Source of the DNA: Xanthobacteraceae bacterium
GTDB taxonomy: Bacteria > Pseudomonadota > Alphaproteobacteria > Rhizobiales > Xanthobacteraceae
DNA: 64,000 nt
Reading direction: 5' to 3'
Assembly: GCA_019745775.1 (NCBI GenBank)
Contig: JAIESR010000018.1
Span: 62,001-126,000, forward strand
A program made the translations under genes and the position numbers. This document shows, in pieces, positions 32,909 through 40,843 of this stretch (positions are counted from its first letter, which is position 1; each line of letters starts with the position of its first letter). Under the pieces are notes generated by a model. The model worked only from the letters and a program-made list of their open reading frames with translations, searched no databases and was not told where the DNA came from.

Positions 32909-33256
32909 CTACGGGTTGAGCAGCTTGATCGATTTCGGATCCGCCGGCTTCGGCAGCGCCACCAGGTAGGCGTGGATATCCTTCATGTCCGCGTCGGACA
33001 GGATCTCCACCTTGTAGGGCGGCATCGCCCGGTTGCTGGTGCGGACAAAATTGAGCATGGCCTCGTACGGCATCACCTCCGGCACCAGCGCGGGGCCGGC
33101 AATGCCGCCCTGCCCGACGAAGCCGTGGCACTGCCAGCAGCCGTGCTTGACGTAGAGCTGTTTGCCCTTCTCGGACGCCGACGACATCGAAGCGAAACCG
33201 AGCACCAGGCCGGCGGCAACAGCCGCCAGCCACACCTGACCACGAACAACACGCAT
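32909..33256 (-). CDS. Class I cytochrome c paired with the exported ThDP enzyme
   Basis: A 115-residue periplasmic monohaem cytochrome. ATG at 33256 has GGGGGA upstream and gives a clean signal peptide (LAAVAAGLVLGFASMSSAS). The haem site is CWQCHGF (about 47-53) and the distal Met lies in NRAMPPYK. It resembles small cytochrome subunits of alcohol or sulfite dehydrogenases. It starts 14 bases after the stop of the ThDP-enzyme gene and ends at a terminator, so the two genes form a private operon. The natural reading is that it accepts electrons from that enzyme (inference). Confidence 0.88.
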   Translation of the reverse strand: MRVVRGQVWLAAVAAGLVLGFASMSSASEKGKQLYVKHGCWQCHGFVGQGGIAGPALVPEVMPYEAMLNFVRTSNRAMPPYKVEILSDADMKDIHAYLVALPKPADPKSIKLLNP

Positions 33257-33270
33257 TGACGTATTCCCCC

Positions 33271-35241
33271 TTAGCGCGGCTGCGACCAGACGTCGACGAG
33301 CGCGGGCTCGCCCGCACGCACGACCTGCACCGCCTTCGCGAGCACGGTTCCGAGCTCGGCCGGATCCTTGATCGGTCCCGCCGACCACCAGCCCATCGAC
33401 TTCGCCATCGCGGCGTAGTCGATATCCGGATTTTCGATCGAGGTACCCACCGGGCCCATGGTCTTACCGAGATTGGCCACGCGGTTGCGGCGGTTGGACA
33501 GCCGCTGCACGTGCATGACTTCCTGGTGATAACCGCGGTTGTTGTGGATCATCATCAGCATCGGTGCGTTGTGATGCGTCGCGGTCCAGAGCGAACCGGG
33601 CACGTACATGAAGTCGCCGTCGCCCTGATAGGAGAAGGTGAAGCGGCCGAGTGAGCGGTTGCCCAGCGCGGCGCCGATCGACGCCGGCGGACCATAGCCC
33701 TGGCCGGCCGCACCGGAACGCCCGAGCCAGCGATAGTGCTTGTCCATCGGGAAGTACTGCAGCGGCCAGCCCGCGGCACCACTCGACGAGTTCACCATCG
33801 ACCAGTCGAGGTCCTTGATGTGCGGCCACAGCTCGGCGGTCCAGCGCGCGATCGAGATCGGCGAGGCGTCCCAGCCGAGCGCCGCGCGCTGCCGCATGTT
33901 CTGGCGGGCCTGGGCGTAAGCCTTGCGCCGCGCCGCACCGCGTTGCTCGAACACGGTCTTGCGGTCGCCGGTGATCGCCTGCTTGACGAACTCGATCAGC
34001 ATGGGCAGCGAGGCTTCCGCGTCGGCCGGCATCAGGACGTCCACCGGCATGAAGCGCTGGAAGTCCTGCAGATTCGCCTTGGTGTTGAGCTCGACGCTAT
34101 TGATGTGCGCGAGCTTCACGTCCGGGCGATGCCGCGATTCCATGATGCCGTGGCCGTCGTGCTCGCCGTTGTCGACCCAGCCGTTGATGGTGCCCCAGAT
34201 ATCGGTGAGCTCGAGGCCGAGGATGAAATCCGCATTCCGCAGCACCGCCGGTCCCGCCGACAGATAGTGCGTGTTCGGGAAGTTCACGCGGTTCTGCTGG
34301 CTGATCACCGGGCACTGGACGAGCTCCGCGAGTTGGACCAGCGAGTCGATGCCGGCCTGCGTACGGGCGCAGCGGTCCGCGACGATCACCGGATTCTGTG
34401 CGTTGACCAGGAGCTTTGCCGTCTCACGCAGTGCCGCCGGATCGGCGTGCGGCGGTGACGGCGGCACGTATCGCGGGATGTAGAGGTCTTTCTCCTCCGG
34501 CTTCAGCGAGGCCTGCTGGGTGCCGGCGTCGAGCCCGATCATGACCGGCCCGTAGGGCGGCGTCATCGCATATTTGTAGGCGCGCACCATCGACTGCGCG
34601 AAGTGCTGGCACGACACCGGCTGGTCGTCCCACTTGGTGAAGTCGCGCACCAGCGCGTTGATGTCGATCGCCGAATGGACGGTCGGCACGCCCGGCGGGC
34701 GCTTGGAGGCGTCGAGATCGTTGCCCCCGATCATCAGGAGCGGCACCCGGTCGGCCCAGGCGTTGTAGACGGCCATGCACGCGTGCTGCAGGCCGACGGT
34801 CCCGTGCATCATCGCCATCTGCGGCTTGCCGGTCGCCTTGAAGTGGCCGTGGCACATCGCCACCGACGCTTCTTCGTGCGTGACGGTGAGGAACTCCGGC
34901 ATGGTGTTCTTGCCGTAGTTGATCAGCGACTCGTGCAGGCCGCGGAAGCTCGATGCCGGGTTCGAATAGATGTATTCGATCTTCAGCGACTTGAGCACGT
35001 CGACCATGAAGTCCGATGCCGGACGGCCCGGGAGTTGGGTGGTCGGCTCGCGCAGGCCGCCGGTCTCGGCCGCGATCTGCTGATAGGTCGGCATCGCCGC
35101 CGAGGGCAGACGCTTGTTCGCCGCGGCGCCGGGGGTTGCCGCCTGCGCTCCGTTCGTAACGGTCGCTGCCGTCGTCGCGACGGCCGCACCAGCCAGGAAT
35201 TTTCGGCGATTGACGTCGGTACGCGTTTCTTTGCGCGCCAT
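33271..35241 (-). CDS. Tat-exported thiamine-diphosphate-dependent enzyme (acetolactate-synthase-like)
   Basis: A 656-residue ThDP enzyme with the pyruvate-oxidase/acetolactate-synthase layout. Residues 1-34 are a twin-arginine signal (NRRKFLAGAAVATTAATVTN, cleavage near AQA-AT), unusual for this superfamily. The N-terminal domain keeps the catalytic-type Glu123 (THEEASVAMCHGHF). The middle domain has DPAALRETAKLLVNAQNPVI, and the C-terminal domain carries the ThDP-Mg motif GDGDFMYVPGSLWTATHHNA ending 8 residues later in HNN, with the right spacing. GGGAGG precedes the ATG. Tat moves folded proteins, so the cofactor could be loaded before export. Substrate unknown: a 2-oxo acid by analogy. 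Electrons would go to the cytochrome c encoded next. Confidence 0.87.
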   Translation of the reverse strand: MARKETRTDVNRRKFLAGAAVATTAATVTNGAQAATPGAAANKRLPSAAMPTYQQIAAETGGLREPTTQLPGRPASDFMVDVLKSLKIEYIYSNPASSFRGLHESLINYGKNTMPEFLTVTHEEASVAMCHGHFKATGKPQMAMMHGTVGLQHACMAVYNAWADRVPLLMIGGNDLDASKRPPGVPTVHSAIDINALVRDFTKWDDQPVSCQHFAQSMVRAYKYAMTPPYGPVMIGLDAGTQQASLKPEEKDLYIPRYVPPSPPHADPAALRETAKLLVNAQNPVIVADRCARTQAGIDSLVQLAELVQCPVISQQNRVNFPNTHYLSAGPAVLRNADFILGLELTDIWGTINGWVDNGEHDGHGIMESRHRPDVKLAHINSVELNTKANLQDFQRFMPVDVLMPADAEASLPMLIEFVKQAITGDRKTVFEQRGAARRKAYAQARQNMRQRAALGWDASPISIARWTAELWPHIKDLDWSMVNSSSGAAGWPLQYFPMDKHYRWLGRSGAAGQGYGPPASIGAALGNRSLGRFTFSYQGDGDFMYVPGSLWTATHHNAPMLMMIHNNRGYHQEVMHVQRLSNRRNRVANLGKTMGPVGTSIENPDIDYAAMAKSMGWWSAGPIKDPAELGTVLAKAVQVVRAGEPALVDVWSQPR

Positions 35242-35475
35242 TCAGACCTCCCTTGGATTTCATCCCGTAGTGTCGCCCGGCCGTTGATCGCCGGTGACTC
35301 GATGCGTGAGTTTAGACCCGCCCCGGAACGGTGGGAAGGGCACTGGCGGGAATGCTGGCATAACAGCGGGCTCTGCCCCGTGACGCAACGTCCCATGGAG
35401 CTTCCCTTATGGCACCATCAAGCCACGAGCCGTGGCATAATGGTTCCCAGCAACATGTTGATTTGAGGATCCATC

Positions 35476-36522
35476 ATGCCGTTTCGATGGTTTCATGCCG
35501 TGACCGTTGCCGCGCTGGCCGTCGTGACGACCGGCACCGCCCAAGGTCAGGACTCGGTCGAGCAGTTCTTTCGCGGCCGGACCATCAACATCTATGTCGG
35601 CTCGTCCGCGGGCGGCGGCTACGACACCTACGGCCGGCTCCTGGCACGCCATTTCAGCAGGCACATTCCCGGGCAGCCGACCATCGTGGTGCAGAACATG
35701 CCCGGCGCCGGTTCGAACAAGGCGGCGAGCTATCTGTTCAATGTCGCGCCCAAGGACGGCACCGCGATCGGCGCGATCTTCCCCGGCGCGATATTGCAGC
35801 CGCTGTTCGGCGACACCACCGTCCAGCACGATCCCGGCAAGTCGATCTATCTCGGCAGCGCCAATGCCGACGTCTATCACTGCTTCTGGCGTACCGACGC
35901 CGCCGCCAGGAATTTCGGCGAGGCGCTCGACAAGGAGGTGGTGCTCGGCGCCTCCAACGAAGGCGGCACCACCCGCGACCTGCCGGCGATGATGATCAAT
36001 CTTGCTGGCGCCAAGTTCCGCATCGTCACCGGCTATGCCGGCAGCAAGGAGATCGGGCTCGCGGTCGAGCGCAAGGAGGTCGACGGCGCCTGCGGCATCG
36101 GCTGGACCGGCTTCACCACGCTCTATCCGCACTGGTTCGCAAAGAAGCTCGTCGCCATGACGCTGCAGCTTTCGGTCAAGGGACACGCAGAACTGACCAA
36201 GATGGGCGTGCCGCTGGCGGCGGAATTCGCGCGCAACAAGGAAGACCGCCAGGCGATGGACCTCGTCTTGAGCCAGGGAATGTTCGGGCGGCCATTCGTG
36301 TTGCCGCCGGGCGTGCCGCCGGAGCGGGTCGATGCGTTGCGCAAGGCGTTCACGGCCGCGATGACCGATCCGGCGCTGCTCTCCGACGCCAGGAAGGCGA
36401 ACCTCGATCTCGAGGCACTGTCTGGTTCCGATTTGCAGAGCTTGGTCGCCTCGCTCTATGCACTGCCGAAGAGCGTCGTCGAGCGCGCCAAGCAGTCGAT
36501 GATCTACAAGCCGGCGAGATAA
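35476..36522 (+). CDS. TctC/Bug-type solute-binding protein 1
   Basis: Periplasmic receptor of 348 residues of the tripartite tricarboxylate transporter class, with signal peptide (VAALAVVTTGTAQGQ). After EQFFRGRTINIYVGSSAGGG comes YDTYGRLLARHFSRHIPGQP and the NMPGAGSNKAASYLF block, which form the carboxylate-binding loops of the family. It is the first of three adjacent paralogues that share the KDGTAIG and GASNEGGTTRD segments, and is transcribed away from the ThDP enzyme. No TctA or TctB membrane genes are in the window, so these are orphan receptors, a known feature of such bacteria. The ligand is probably a carboxylic acid. Confidence 0.85.
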   Translation: MPFRWFHAVTVAALAVVTTGTAQGQDSVEQFFRGRTINIYVGSSAGGGYDTYGRLLARHFSRHIPGQPTIVVQNMPGAGSNKAASYLFNVAPKDGTAIGAIFPGAILQPLFGDTTVQHDPGKSIYLGSANADVYHCFWRTDAAARNFGEALDKEVVLGASNEGGTTRDLPAMMINLAGAKFRIVTGYAGSKEIGLAVERKEVDGACGIGWTGFTTLYPHWFAKKLVAMTLQLSVKGHAELTKMGVPLAAEFARNKEDRQAMDLVLSQGMFGRPFVLPPGVPPERVDALRKAFTAAMTDPALLSDARKANLDLEALSGSDLQSLVASLYALPKSVVERAKQSMIYKPAR

Positions 36523-36563
36523 CAGCATGAAGCGAGAGTACGACCGAGCAACGCGCACGATCG

Positions 36564-36592
36564 GGTCCCTCTCCCCTCCAGAGAGAGGGAGT
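36564..36592. repeat. Half family B repeat acting as leader of the second TctC gene
   Basis: GGTCCCTCTCCCCTCCAGAG then AGAGGGAGT: one hairpin of family B. Its right arm supplies the GGGAG that lies 7 bases before the ATG at 36599, so the repeat appears to provide the ribosome-binding site, which would be masked when the hairpin is folded. Confidence 0.6.
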
Positions 36593-36598
36593 CCGGCC

Positions 36599-37654
36599 AT
36601 GCCGCGGTTGCGGACCGTACTCCACTGCATCGCCTGGATCGGCATTGCGTCGCCGACGGCGAACACGGCGCTCGCGCAGGATGCGGTCGCGCAATTCTAC
36701 CGCGGCAAGACCCTCAACATCATCGTCGGAGGCGCGGCCGGCGGCGGCTACGACAACTACGGGCGCACGCTCGGCCGTCACATGAGCAGATACCTGCCCG
36801 GCAATCCGGCGATTGTCGTGCAGAACATGCCCGGCGCCGGCGGCAACAAGGCGGCGGGCTACATGTACGCGGTTGCGCCCAAGGATGGCACCGCCATCGG
36901 GCTGTTGTTTCCAGGCTCGATCCTGGCGCCGCTGCTCGGCGACACGCCGATCCAGCACGATCCGGCGAAGTTCATCTATGTCGGCAGCGCCAACAGCGAC
37001 GTCTACACCTGCGTCGTGCGCTCGGACACGCCGATCATGTCGTTCAAGGATGCGTTCACGCAGGAAGTCATCATCGGTGCGTCGAACGAGGGCGGTACCA
37101 CGCGCGACATGCCGACGCTCTCGAACAACGTGCTCGGCACCAAATTCCGCATCGTCACCGGCTATGCCGGCACGCGCGAAATCGCGCTCGCGGTCGAGCG
37201 GCGCGAAACGCACGGCCTCTGCGGTTTCGGCTACACCAGCCTGCTGGGGGTAAGGCCGCAATGGGTCGCCGACAAATTCGTGCGCATCATCGTACAGGAG
37301 AACGCCAAGGGCGCACCGGCGCTGAACAAGCAGGGCGTGCCGCGCACCGTCGATTTCGCCAAGACGCCGGAGGACCGGCAGGTAATGGAGCTCGTCTACA
37401 GCCAGGCGGTGATCGGCCGGCCGTATGTGCTGCCGGAGGGCGTGCCGCCCGATCGGGTGGCGGCGCTGCGCAAGGCGTTCATGGCCGCGCTGGCGGACCC
37501 TGCGCTGCTCGCCGAAGCCGAGAAGATGAAGCTCGACATCGAGCCGATCTCCGGCGCCGACGTGCAGACCATGGTGGGGCGGCTGTTCGCGATGCCGGCA
37601 GGGATCGTCGAGCGCGCCAAGCAATCGCTGATCTACAAGCCGCCGGCGCGATGA
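36599..37654 (+). CDS. TctC/Bug-type solute-binding protein 2
   Basis: A 351-residue paralogue of the previous receptor. ATG at 36599 is used because it follows GGGAG and begins the signal peptide (TVLHCIAWIGIASPTANTAL); the frame upstream is repeat sequence. Shared blocks: FYRGKTLNIIVGGAAGGGYD, NMPGAGGNKAAGYMYAVAPK, GASNEGGTTRDMPTL and VLPEGVPPDRVAALRKAFM. The close similarity of receptors 1-3 suggests local duplication. It lies 76 bases after receptor 1 and 12 bases before receptor 3, so all three are probably co-transcribed. Confidence 0.85.
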   Translation: MPRLRTVLHCIAWIGIASPTANTALAQDAVAQFYRGKTLNIIVGGAAGGGYDNYGRTLGRHMSRYLPGNPAIVVQNMPGAGGNKAAGYMYAVAPKDGTAIGLLFPGSILAPLLGDTPIQHDPAKFIYVGSANSDVYTCVVRSDTPIMSFKDAFTQEVIIGASNEGGTTRDMPTLSNNVLGTKFRIVTGYAGTREIALAVERRETHGLCGFGYTSLLGVRPQWVADKFVRIIVQENAKGAPALNKQGVPRTVDFAKTPEDRQVMELVYSQAVIGRPYVLPEGVPPDRVAALRKAFMAALADPALLAEAEKMKLDIEPISGADVQTMVGRLFAMPAGIVERAKQSLIYKPPAR

Positions 37655-37666
37655 GGGGACGTCAGG

Positions 37667-38701
37667 ATGAAGACGGGGATCGCCATTCTTGCTGCCTCGC
37701 TCTGCCTCGCCGGCGGGGCCGCGGCCCAGGACGCGGTTGCGGAATTCTATCGCGGCAAGACCGTGCGCATCACCGTCGGCTCGGCGGTGGGTGGCGGCTT
37801 CGACGGCTATGCGCGCCTCGTCGGCCGCCATTTCGGCAAGCACATCCCCGGTCACCCGACCGTAGTGGTGCAGAATATCCCGGGCTCCGGCTCGAACAAG
37901 GCGGCGTCCTACGTGGCCATGCAGGCGCCGAAGGACGGCACCGCCATCGGCGCGATCCAGCCCGGCGCGGTGTTGCAGAAGCTGCACTCCGACCAGCCGC
38001 TGCCGCATGATCCCTCGAAATTCATCCTGCTCGGCAGCGCCGCGAGCGGCGTCTATCTCTGCCTCGTGCGCTCGGATGCGCCGGTGAAGACCTTCGCCGA
38101 AGCGTTCAACACCGAGGTTCTGATCGGCACGCCCGGCGAGGGAGCGACCTTGCGAGAACTACCGATCCTGCTGGTCAACGTGCTGGGCGTCAAGTTCCGG
38201 CTGATCGGCGGCTATGCCGGCAGCAACGAGATCCTGCTGGCGATGGAGCGCCGGGAAGTGCACGGCATGTGCGGCATGAGCTGGTCGAGCATCTCGATGC
38301 AGCGCGGCGAATGGCTTCGGAACGGCTTTCTGCGCGCGATCGTGCAGGAAGACTTGAACGGCCACCCCGAGCTGAACCGGCAGGGCGTGCCGCTGGCGAT
38401 CTCATTCGCCAAGACGCCGGAAGACCGCCAGGTGATGGAGGTGATCTACAGCCAGAACATGTTCGGCCGGCCTTACGTGCTGCCGGAAGGCGTGCCTCCC
38501 GAGCGGGTCGCGGCACTGCGCAAGGCGTTCATGGCGACCATGGCCGATCCGGCGCTGGTCGCGGAAGCCAACAAGGCCGGCATGGAACTTGGCGAGCGCA
38601 GCGGCGAGGAGGTGCAGGCGCTGGTGGCCAAGCTCTATGCTCTGCCGGCGAACGTGATCGAGCGCACAAAAAAGGCGATGATCTACAAAGCGCCCAAATA
38701 A
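37667..38701 (+). CDS. TctC/Bug-type solute-binding protein 3
   Basis: A 344-residue receptor with a short signal peptide (AILAASLCLAGGAAAQ) and the body FYRGKTVRITVGSAVGGGFD, NIPGSGSNKAASYVAMQ and GTPGEGATLRELP. It differs from receptors 1 and 2 in the GASNEGGTTRD loop, which reads GTPGEGATLRE here, so its ligand preference may have shifted (inference). AGGGGACG lies upstream of the ATG. The monooxygenase gene starts 18 bases after its stop, linking the receptors with a catabolic enzyme. Confidence 0.85.
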   Translation: MKTGIAILAASLCLAGGAAAQDAVAEFYRGKTVRITVGSAVGGGFDGYARLVGRHFGKHIPGHPTVVVQNIPGSGSNKAASYVAMQAPKDGTAIGAIQPGAVLQKLHSDQPLPHDPSKFILLGSAASGVYLCLVRSDAPVKTFAEAFNTEVLIGTPGEGATLRELPILLVNVLGVKFRLIGGYAGSNEILLAMERREVHGMCGMSWSSISMQRGEWLRNGFLRAIVQEDLNGHPELNRQGVPLAISFAKTPEDRQVMEVIYSQNMFGRPYVLPEGVPPERVAALRKAFMATMADPALVAEANKAGMELGERSGEEVQALVAKLYALPANVIERTKKAMIYKAPK

Positions 38702-38719
38702 CAAGCTGAAAGCGTACCG

Positions 38720-39961
38720 ATGAGCGATGGCGTCCAACTCTACTGCTGGCACTTCATGTCCTATCCGCACCTGCCGGCGGATTTCGACGAAAAATACGAC
38801 ACCGGCTGGGTGACCGTCCCGAATTCGCTGTGGGACAAAGACAAGAGCCGCGGCCTCTACCAGCAATATATCGACCAGCTCGCCTATGCCGACGAGCTCG
38901 GCTTCGACGGCATGGTGCTCAACGAGCACCACCAGAACATCTACGGTCTGATGCCGTCGCCGAACCTGATCGCCGCCGCGCTGACGCAACGCACCAAACG
39001 CGGCAAGATCGTCATCCTCGGCAACCTCTTGCCGCTGCACTTGAGCCCGCTGCGCATCGCGGAGGAATACGCGATGCTCGACAACATGTCGGACGGCCGC
39101 CTGATCGCGGGCTTCGCGCCCGGCTCCGGTCCGGAGACCTTCAACTACAACGTGGCGTCGGCGTCCTCGCGCAGCCAGTTCTGGGAGGCGGTCGATTTCA
39201 TCCAGCGCGCCTGGACCGAGCCCGGACCGTTCGAATACGAGGGGCGGCACTACCCGACGCGCTACGTCAATCCGTGGCCGCAGCCGACGCAGAAGCCGCA
39301 TCCGCCGATCTGGATTCCTGGCTCGCGATCGCGGGAAACGCTGGTCGAGATCGCCAAGCGCGGCTACTGCTACTTCCTGTCGTCGCGCAGCCACGGCAAG
39401 GAGACGGCGCGCTCGCAGGAGATGTTCGCGAAGATCCTCGCGGAGCACGGCAAACGCTACCAGCCGTCGCGCATGGGCATCCTGATGTCGGCCTATGTAG
39501 CGGAGACCGACGCACAGGCGCAGGCTGAAGCGAAGGAAGGCGTCTGGTACTTCCTGAAGAACTGCCTCAAGGGCCATCTGCGGCGCGAGGGCCGCCAGCT
39601 CACCTTCGGACCGGGCATCCCCTACATCCCGGCGGAAGAATTCCGGGACTACCTGAAGTTCTCCGATCCGACCACGCCGCTGCTCGGCGACGCCGAGAGC
39701 TTTGACGACCTGCAGGAGTCCGCATCGATCGTGGTGGGCTCGGCGGAGACTGTCTATCGCCGGATCATGGACATCCTCACCCACTCGAAAGTCGGCAACC
39801 TGCTGATCCAGTTCCATCTCGGCAACATGCAGGATGCGTTGGCGCGCAAGAGCATGCGGCTGTTCGCGACCGAAGTGGCGCCGCGGCTGCGGGAAGATTC
39901 CGCCAAGCTGTTCGCGCGGGAATTCCCCGAGGCCGCGCTCGTGCCGGAGATGGCGAAGTGA
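38720..39961 (+). CDS. Luciferase-like flavin-dependent monooxygenase (LLM class)
   Basis: A 413-residue TIM-barrel flavoenzyme of the bacterial-luciferase superfamily, which uses reduced FMN from a separate reductase and oxygen. Seen: YIDQLAYADELGFDGMVLNE then HHQNIYG (the usual active-site His pair), GNLLPLHLSPLRIAEEYAML, DNMSDGRLIAGFAPGSGPET and the long insertion region with NPWPQPTQKPHPPIWIPGSR. It lies between receptor 3 and an alpha/beta hydrolase whose GTG start overlaps its stop. Together these look like a transport-oxidation-hydrolysis unit for one compound (inference). Its substrate is unknown. Confidence 0.87.
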   Translation: MSDGVQLYCWHFMSYPHLPADFDEKYDTGWVTVPNSLWDKDKSRGLYQQYIDQLAYADELGFDGMVLNEHHQNIYGLMPSPNLIAAALTQRTKRGKIVILGNLLPLHLSPLRIAEEYAMLDNMSDGRLIAGFAPGSGPETFNYNVASASSRSQFWEAVDFIQRAWTEPGPFEYEGRHYPTRYVNPWPQPTQKPHPPIWIPGSRSRETLVEIAKRGYCYFLSSRSHGKETARSQEMFAKILAEHGKRYQPSRMGILMSAYVAETDAQAQAEAKEGVWYFLKNCLKGHLRREGRQLTFGPGIPYIPAEEFRDYLKFSDPTTPLLGDAESFDDLQESASIVVGSAETVYRRIMDILTHSKVGNLLIQFHLGNMQDALARKSMRLFATEVAPRLREDSAKLFAREFPEAALVPEMAK

Positions 39962-40821
39962 GCGCGCGCATCATCGACGTCCGAGGGCGCAAGGTCGCCG
40001 TCGCCGAATCCGGCAGGGGCGGCCCTCCCCTCGTCTACCTGCACGGCTTTGCCGACGTTCACGGCATCGCCGCCGATCTCACGCCGTTCCATCAGCGGCT
40101 GGCGCGGCACGCGCGCGTGATCGCCCCCGCGCATCCCGGCTGCAACGGCTCCGACGAGCTTGCCTCGGCCTCGATCGACGACGTCGTGTTCCACTATCTC
40201 GAAGTGTTCGACGCGGCCGACCTGCCCTGCTTCGACCTGGTCGGCCATTGCGTGGGCGGCTGGATCGCGGCCGAGATCGCGGTGCGTCACCCTGAACGGG
40301 TGGCGCGGCTGACGCTGGTCGGCGCTTGCGGACTCTTTGTGCCAGGCGCCCCCATCGGCGACGTGTTCATGCATGCGCAGCCGGAGCGCGGCACCGACCT
40401 CTCGTCGCTGCGCGCGCTGTTGTTCGCCGATCCCAACGGCGCGACGGCGAAACGCTGGTTCCCCGACGGTCGCGGCGACCTCGACGAGGAGGTGCGGCGC
40501 TATCAGATGCTGCGCTTCGGCTCGTTCATGGGCTTCAGGCCGCCCTACTTTTATCGCCGGGAATTGCGCGAGCGGCTCTACCGCGCGTCGATGCCGTCGC
40601 TGGTGATCTGGGGCGGCCAGGACCGCATGGTGCCGCCCGCGCACGGCACCGCCTATTCCGACGGGCTGTCGGATGCGCGTCATTTCGCCGTGATCGACGG
40701 CGCCGGCCATGCGGTACATCTGGAGCAGCCGGAACGCGTCGCCGACCTGATCGCGCACTTTCACGATCAGCACCCGGACGAGCACGCCGGCGCGCAACTT
40801 GAATCAACCGCGCGCGCCTGA
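39958..40821 (+). CDS. Alpha/beta hydrolase with a Cys nucleophile position
   Basis: A 287-residue cytoplasmic hydrolase of MhpC-like layout. LVYLHGF (25-31) forms the oxyanion strand, WGGQDRMVPP holds the acid Asp, and GAGHAVHLEQPE the catalytic His. The nucleophile elbow reads LVGHCVGGW: residue 98 is Cys (codon TGC) where this subfamily normally has Ser. Dienelactone hydrolases use Cys in the same place, so the enzyme may be active as a thiol hydrolase. GTG at 39958 overlaps the monooxygenase stop (GTGA), implying coupled translation. It probably opens an ester or lactone made by the monooxygenase (inference). Confidence 0.83.
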   Translation: MSARIIDVRGRKVAVAESGRGGPPLVYLHGFADVHGIAADLTPFHQRLARHARVIAPAHPGCNGSDELASASIDDVVFHYLEVFDAADLPCFDLVGHCVGGWIAAEIAVRHPERVARLTLVGACGLFVPGAPIGDVFMHAQPERGTDLSSLRALLFADPNGATAKRWFPDGRGDLDEEVRRYQMLRFGSFMGFRPPYFYRRELRERLYRASMPSLVIWGGQDRMVPPAHGTAYSDGLSDARHFAVIDGAGHAVHLEQPERVADLIAHFHDQHPDEHAGAQLESTARA

Positions 40822-40843
40822 ACGCCGCAACGGAGGACCAACG

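Noticed and set aside
33271-35241. Calling the exported ThDP enzyme acetolactate synthase, benzoylformate decarboxylase or pyruvate oxidase
   Set aside because: Only the superfamily motifs can be verified by eye; substrate-specific residues are not certain and the export signal argues against a biosynthetic role.
39958-40821. Treating the hydrolase as inactive because Ser is missing
   Set aside because: Asp and His are in place, and Cys works as nucleophile in dienelactone hydrolases, so loss of function cannot be assumed.
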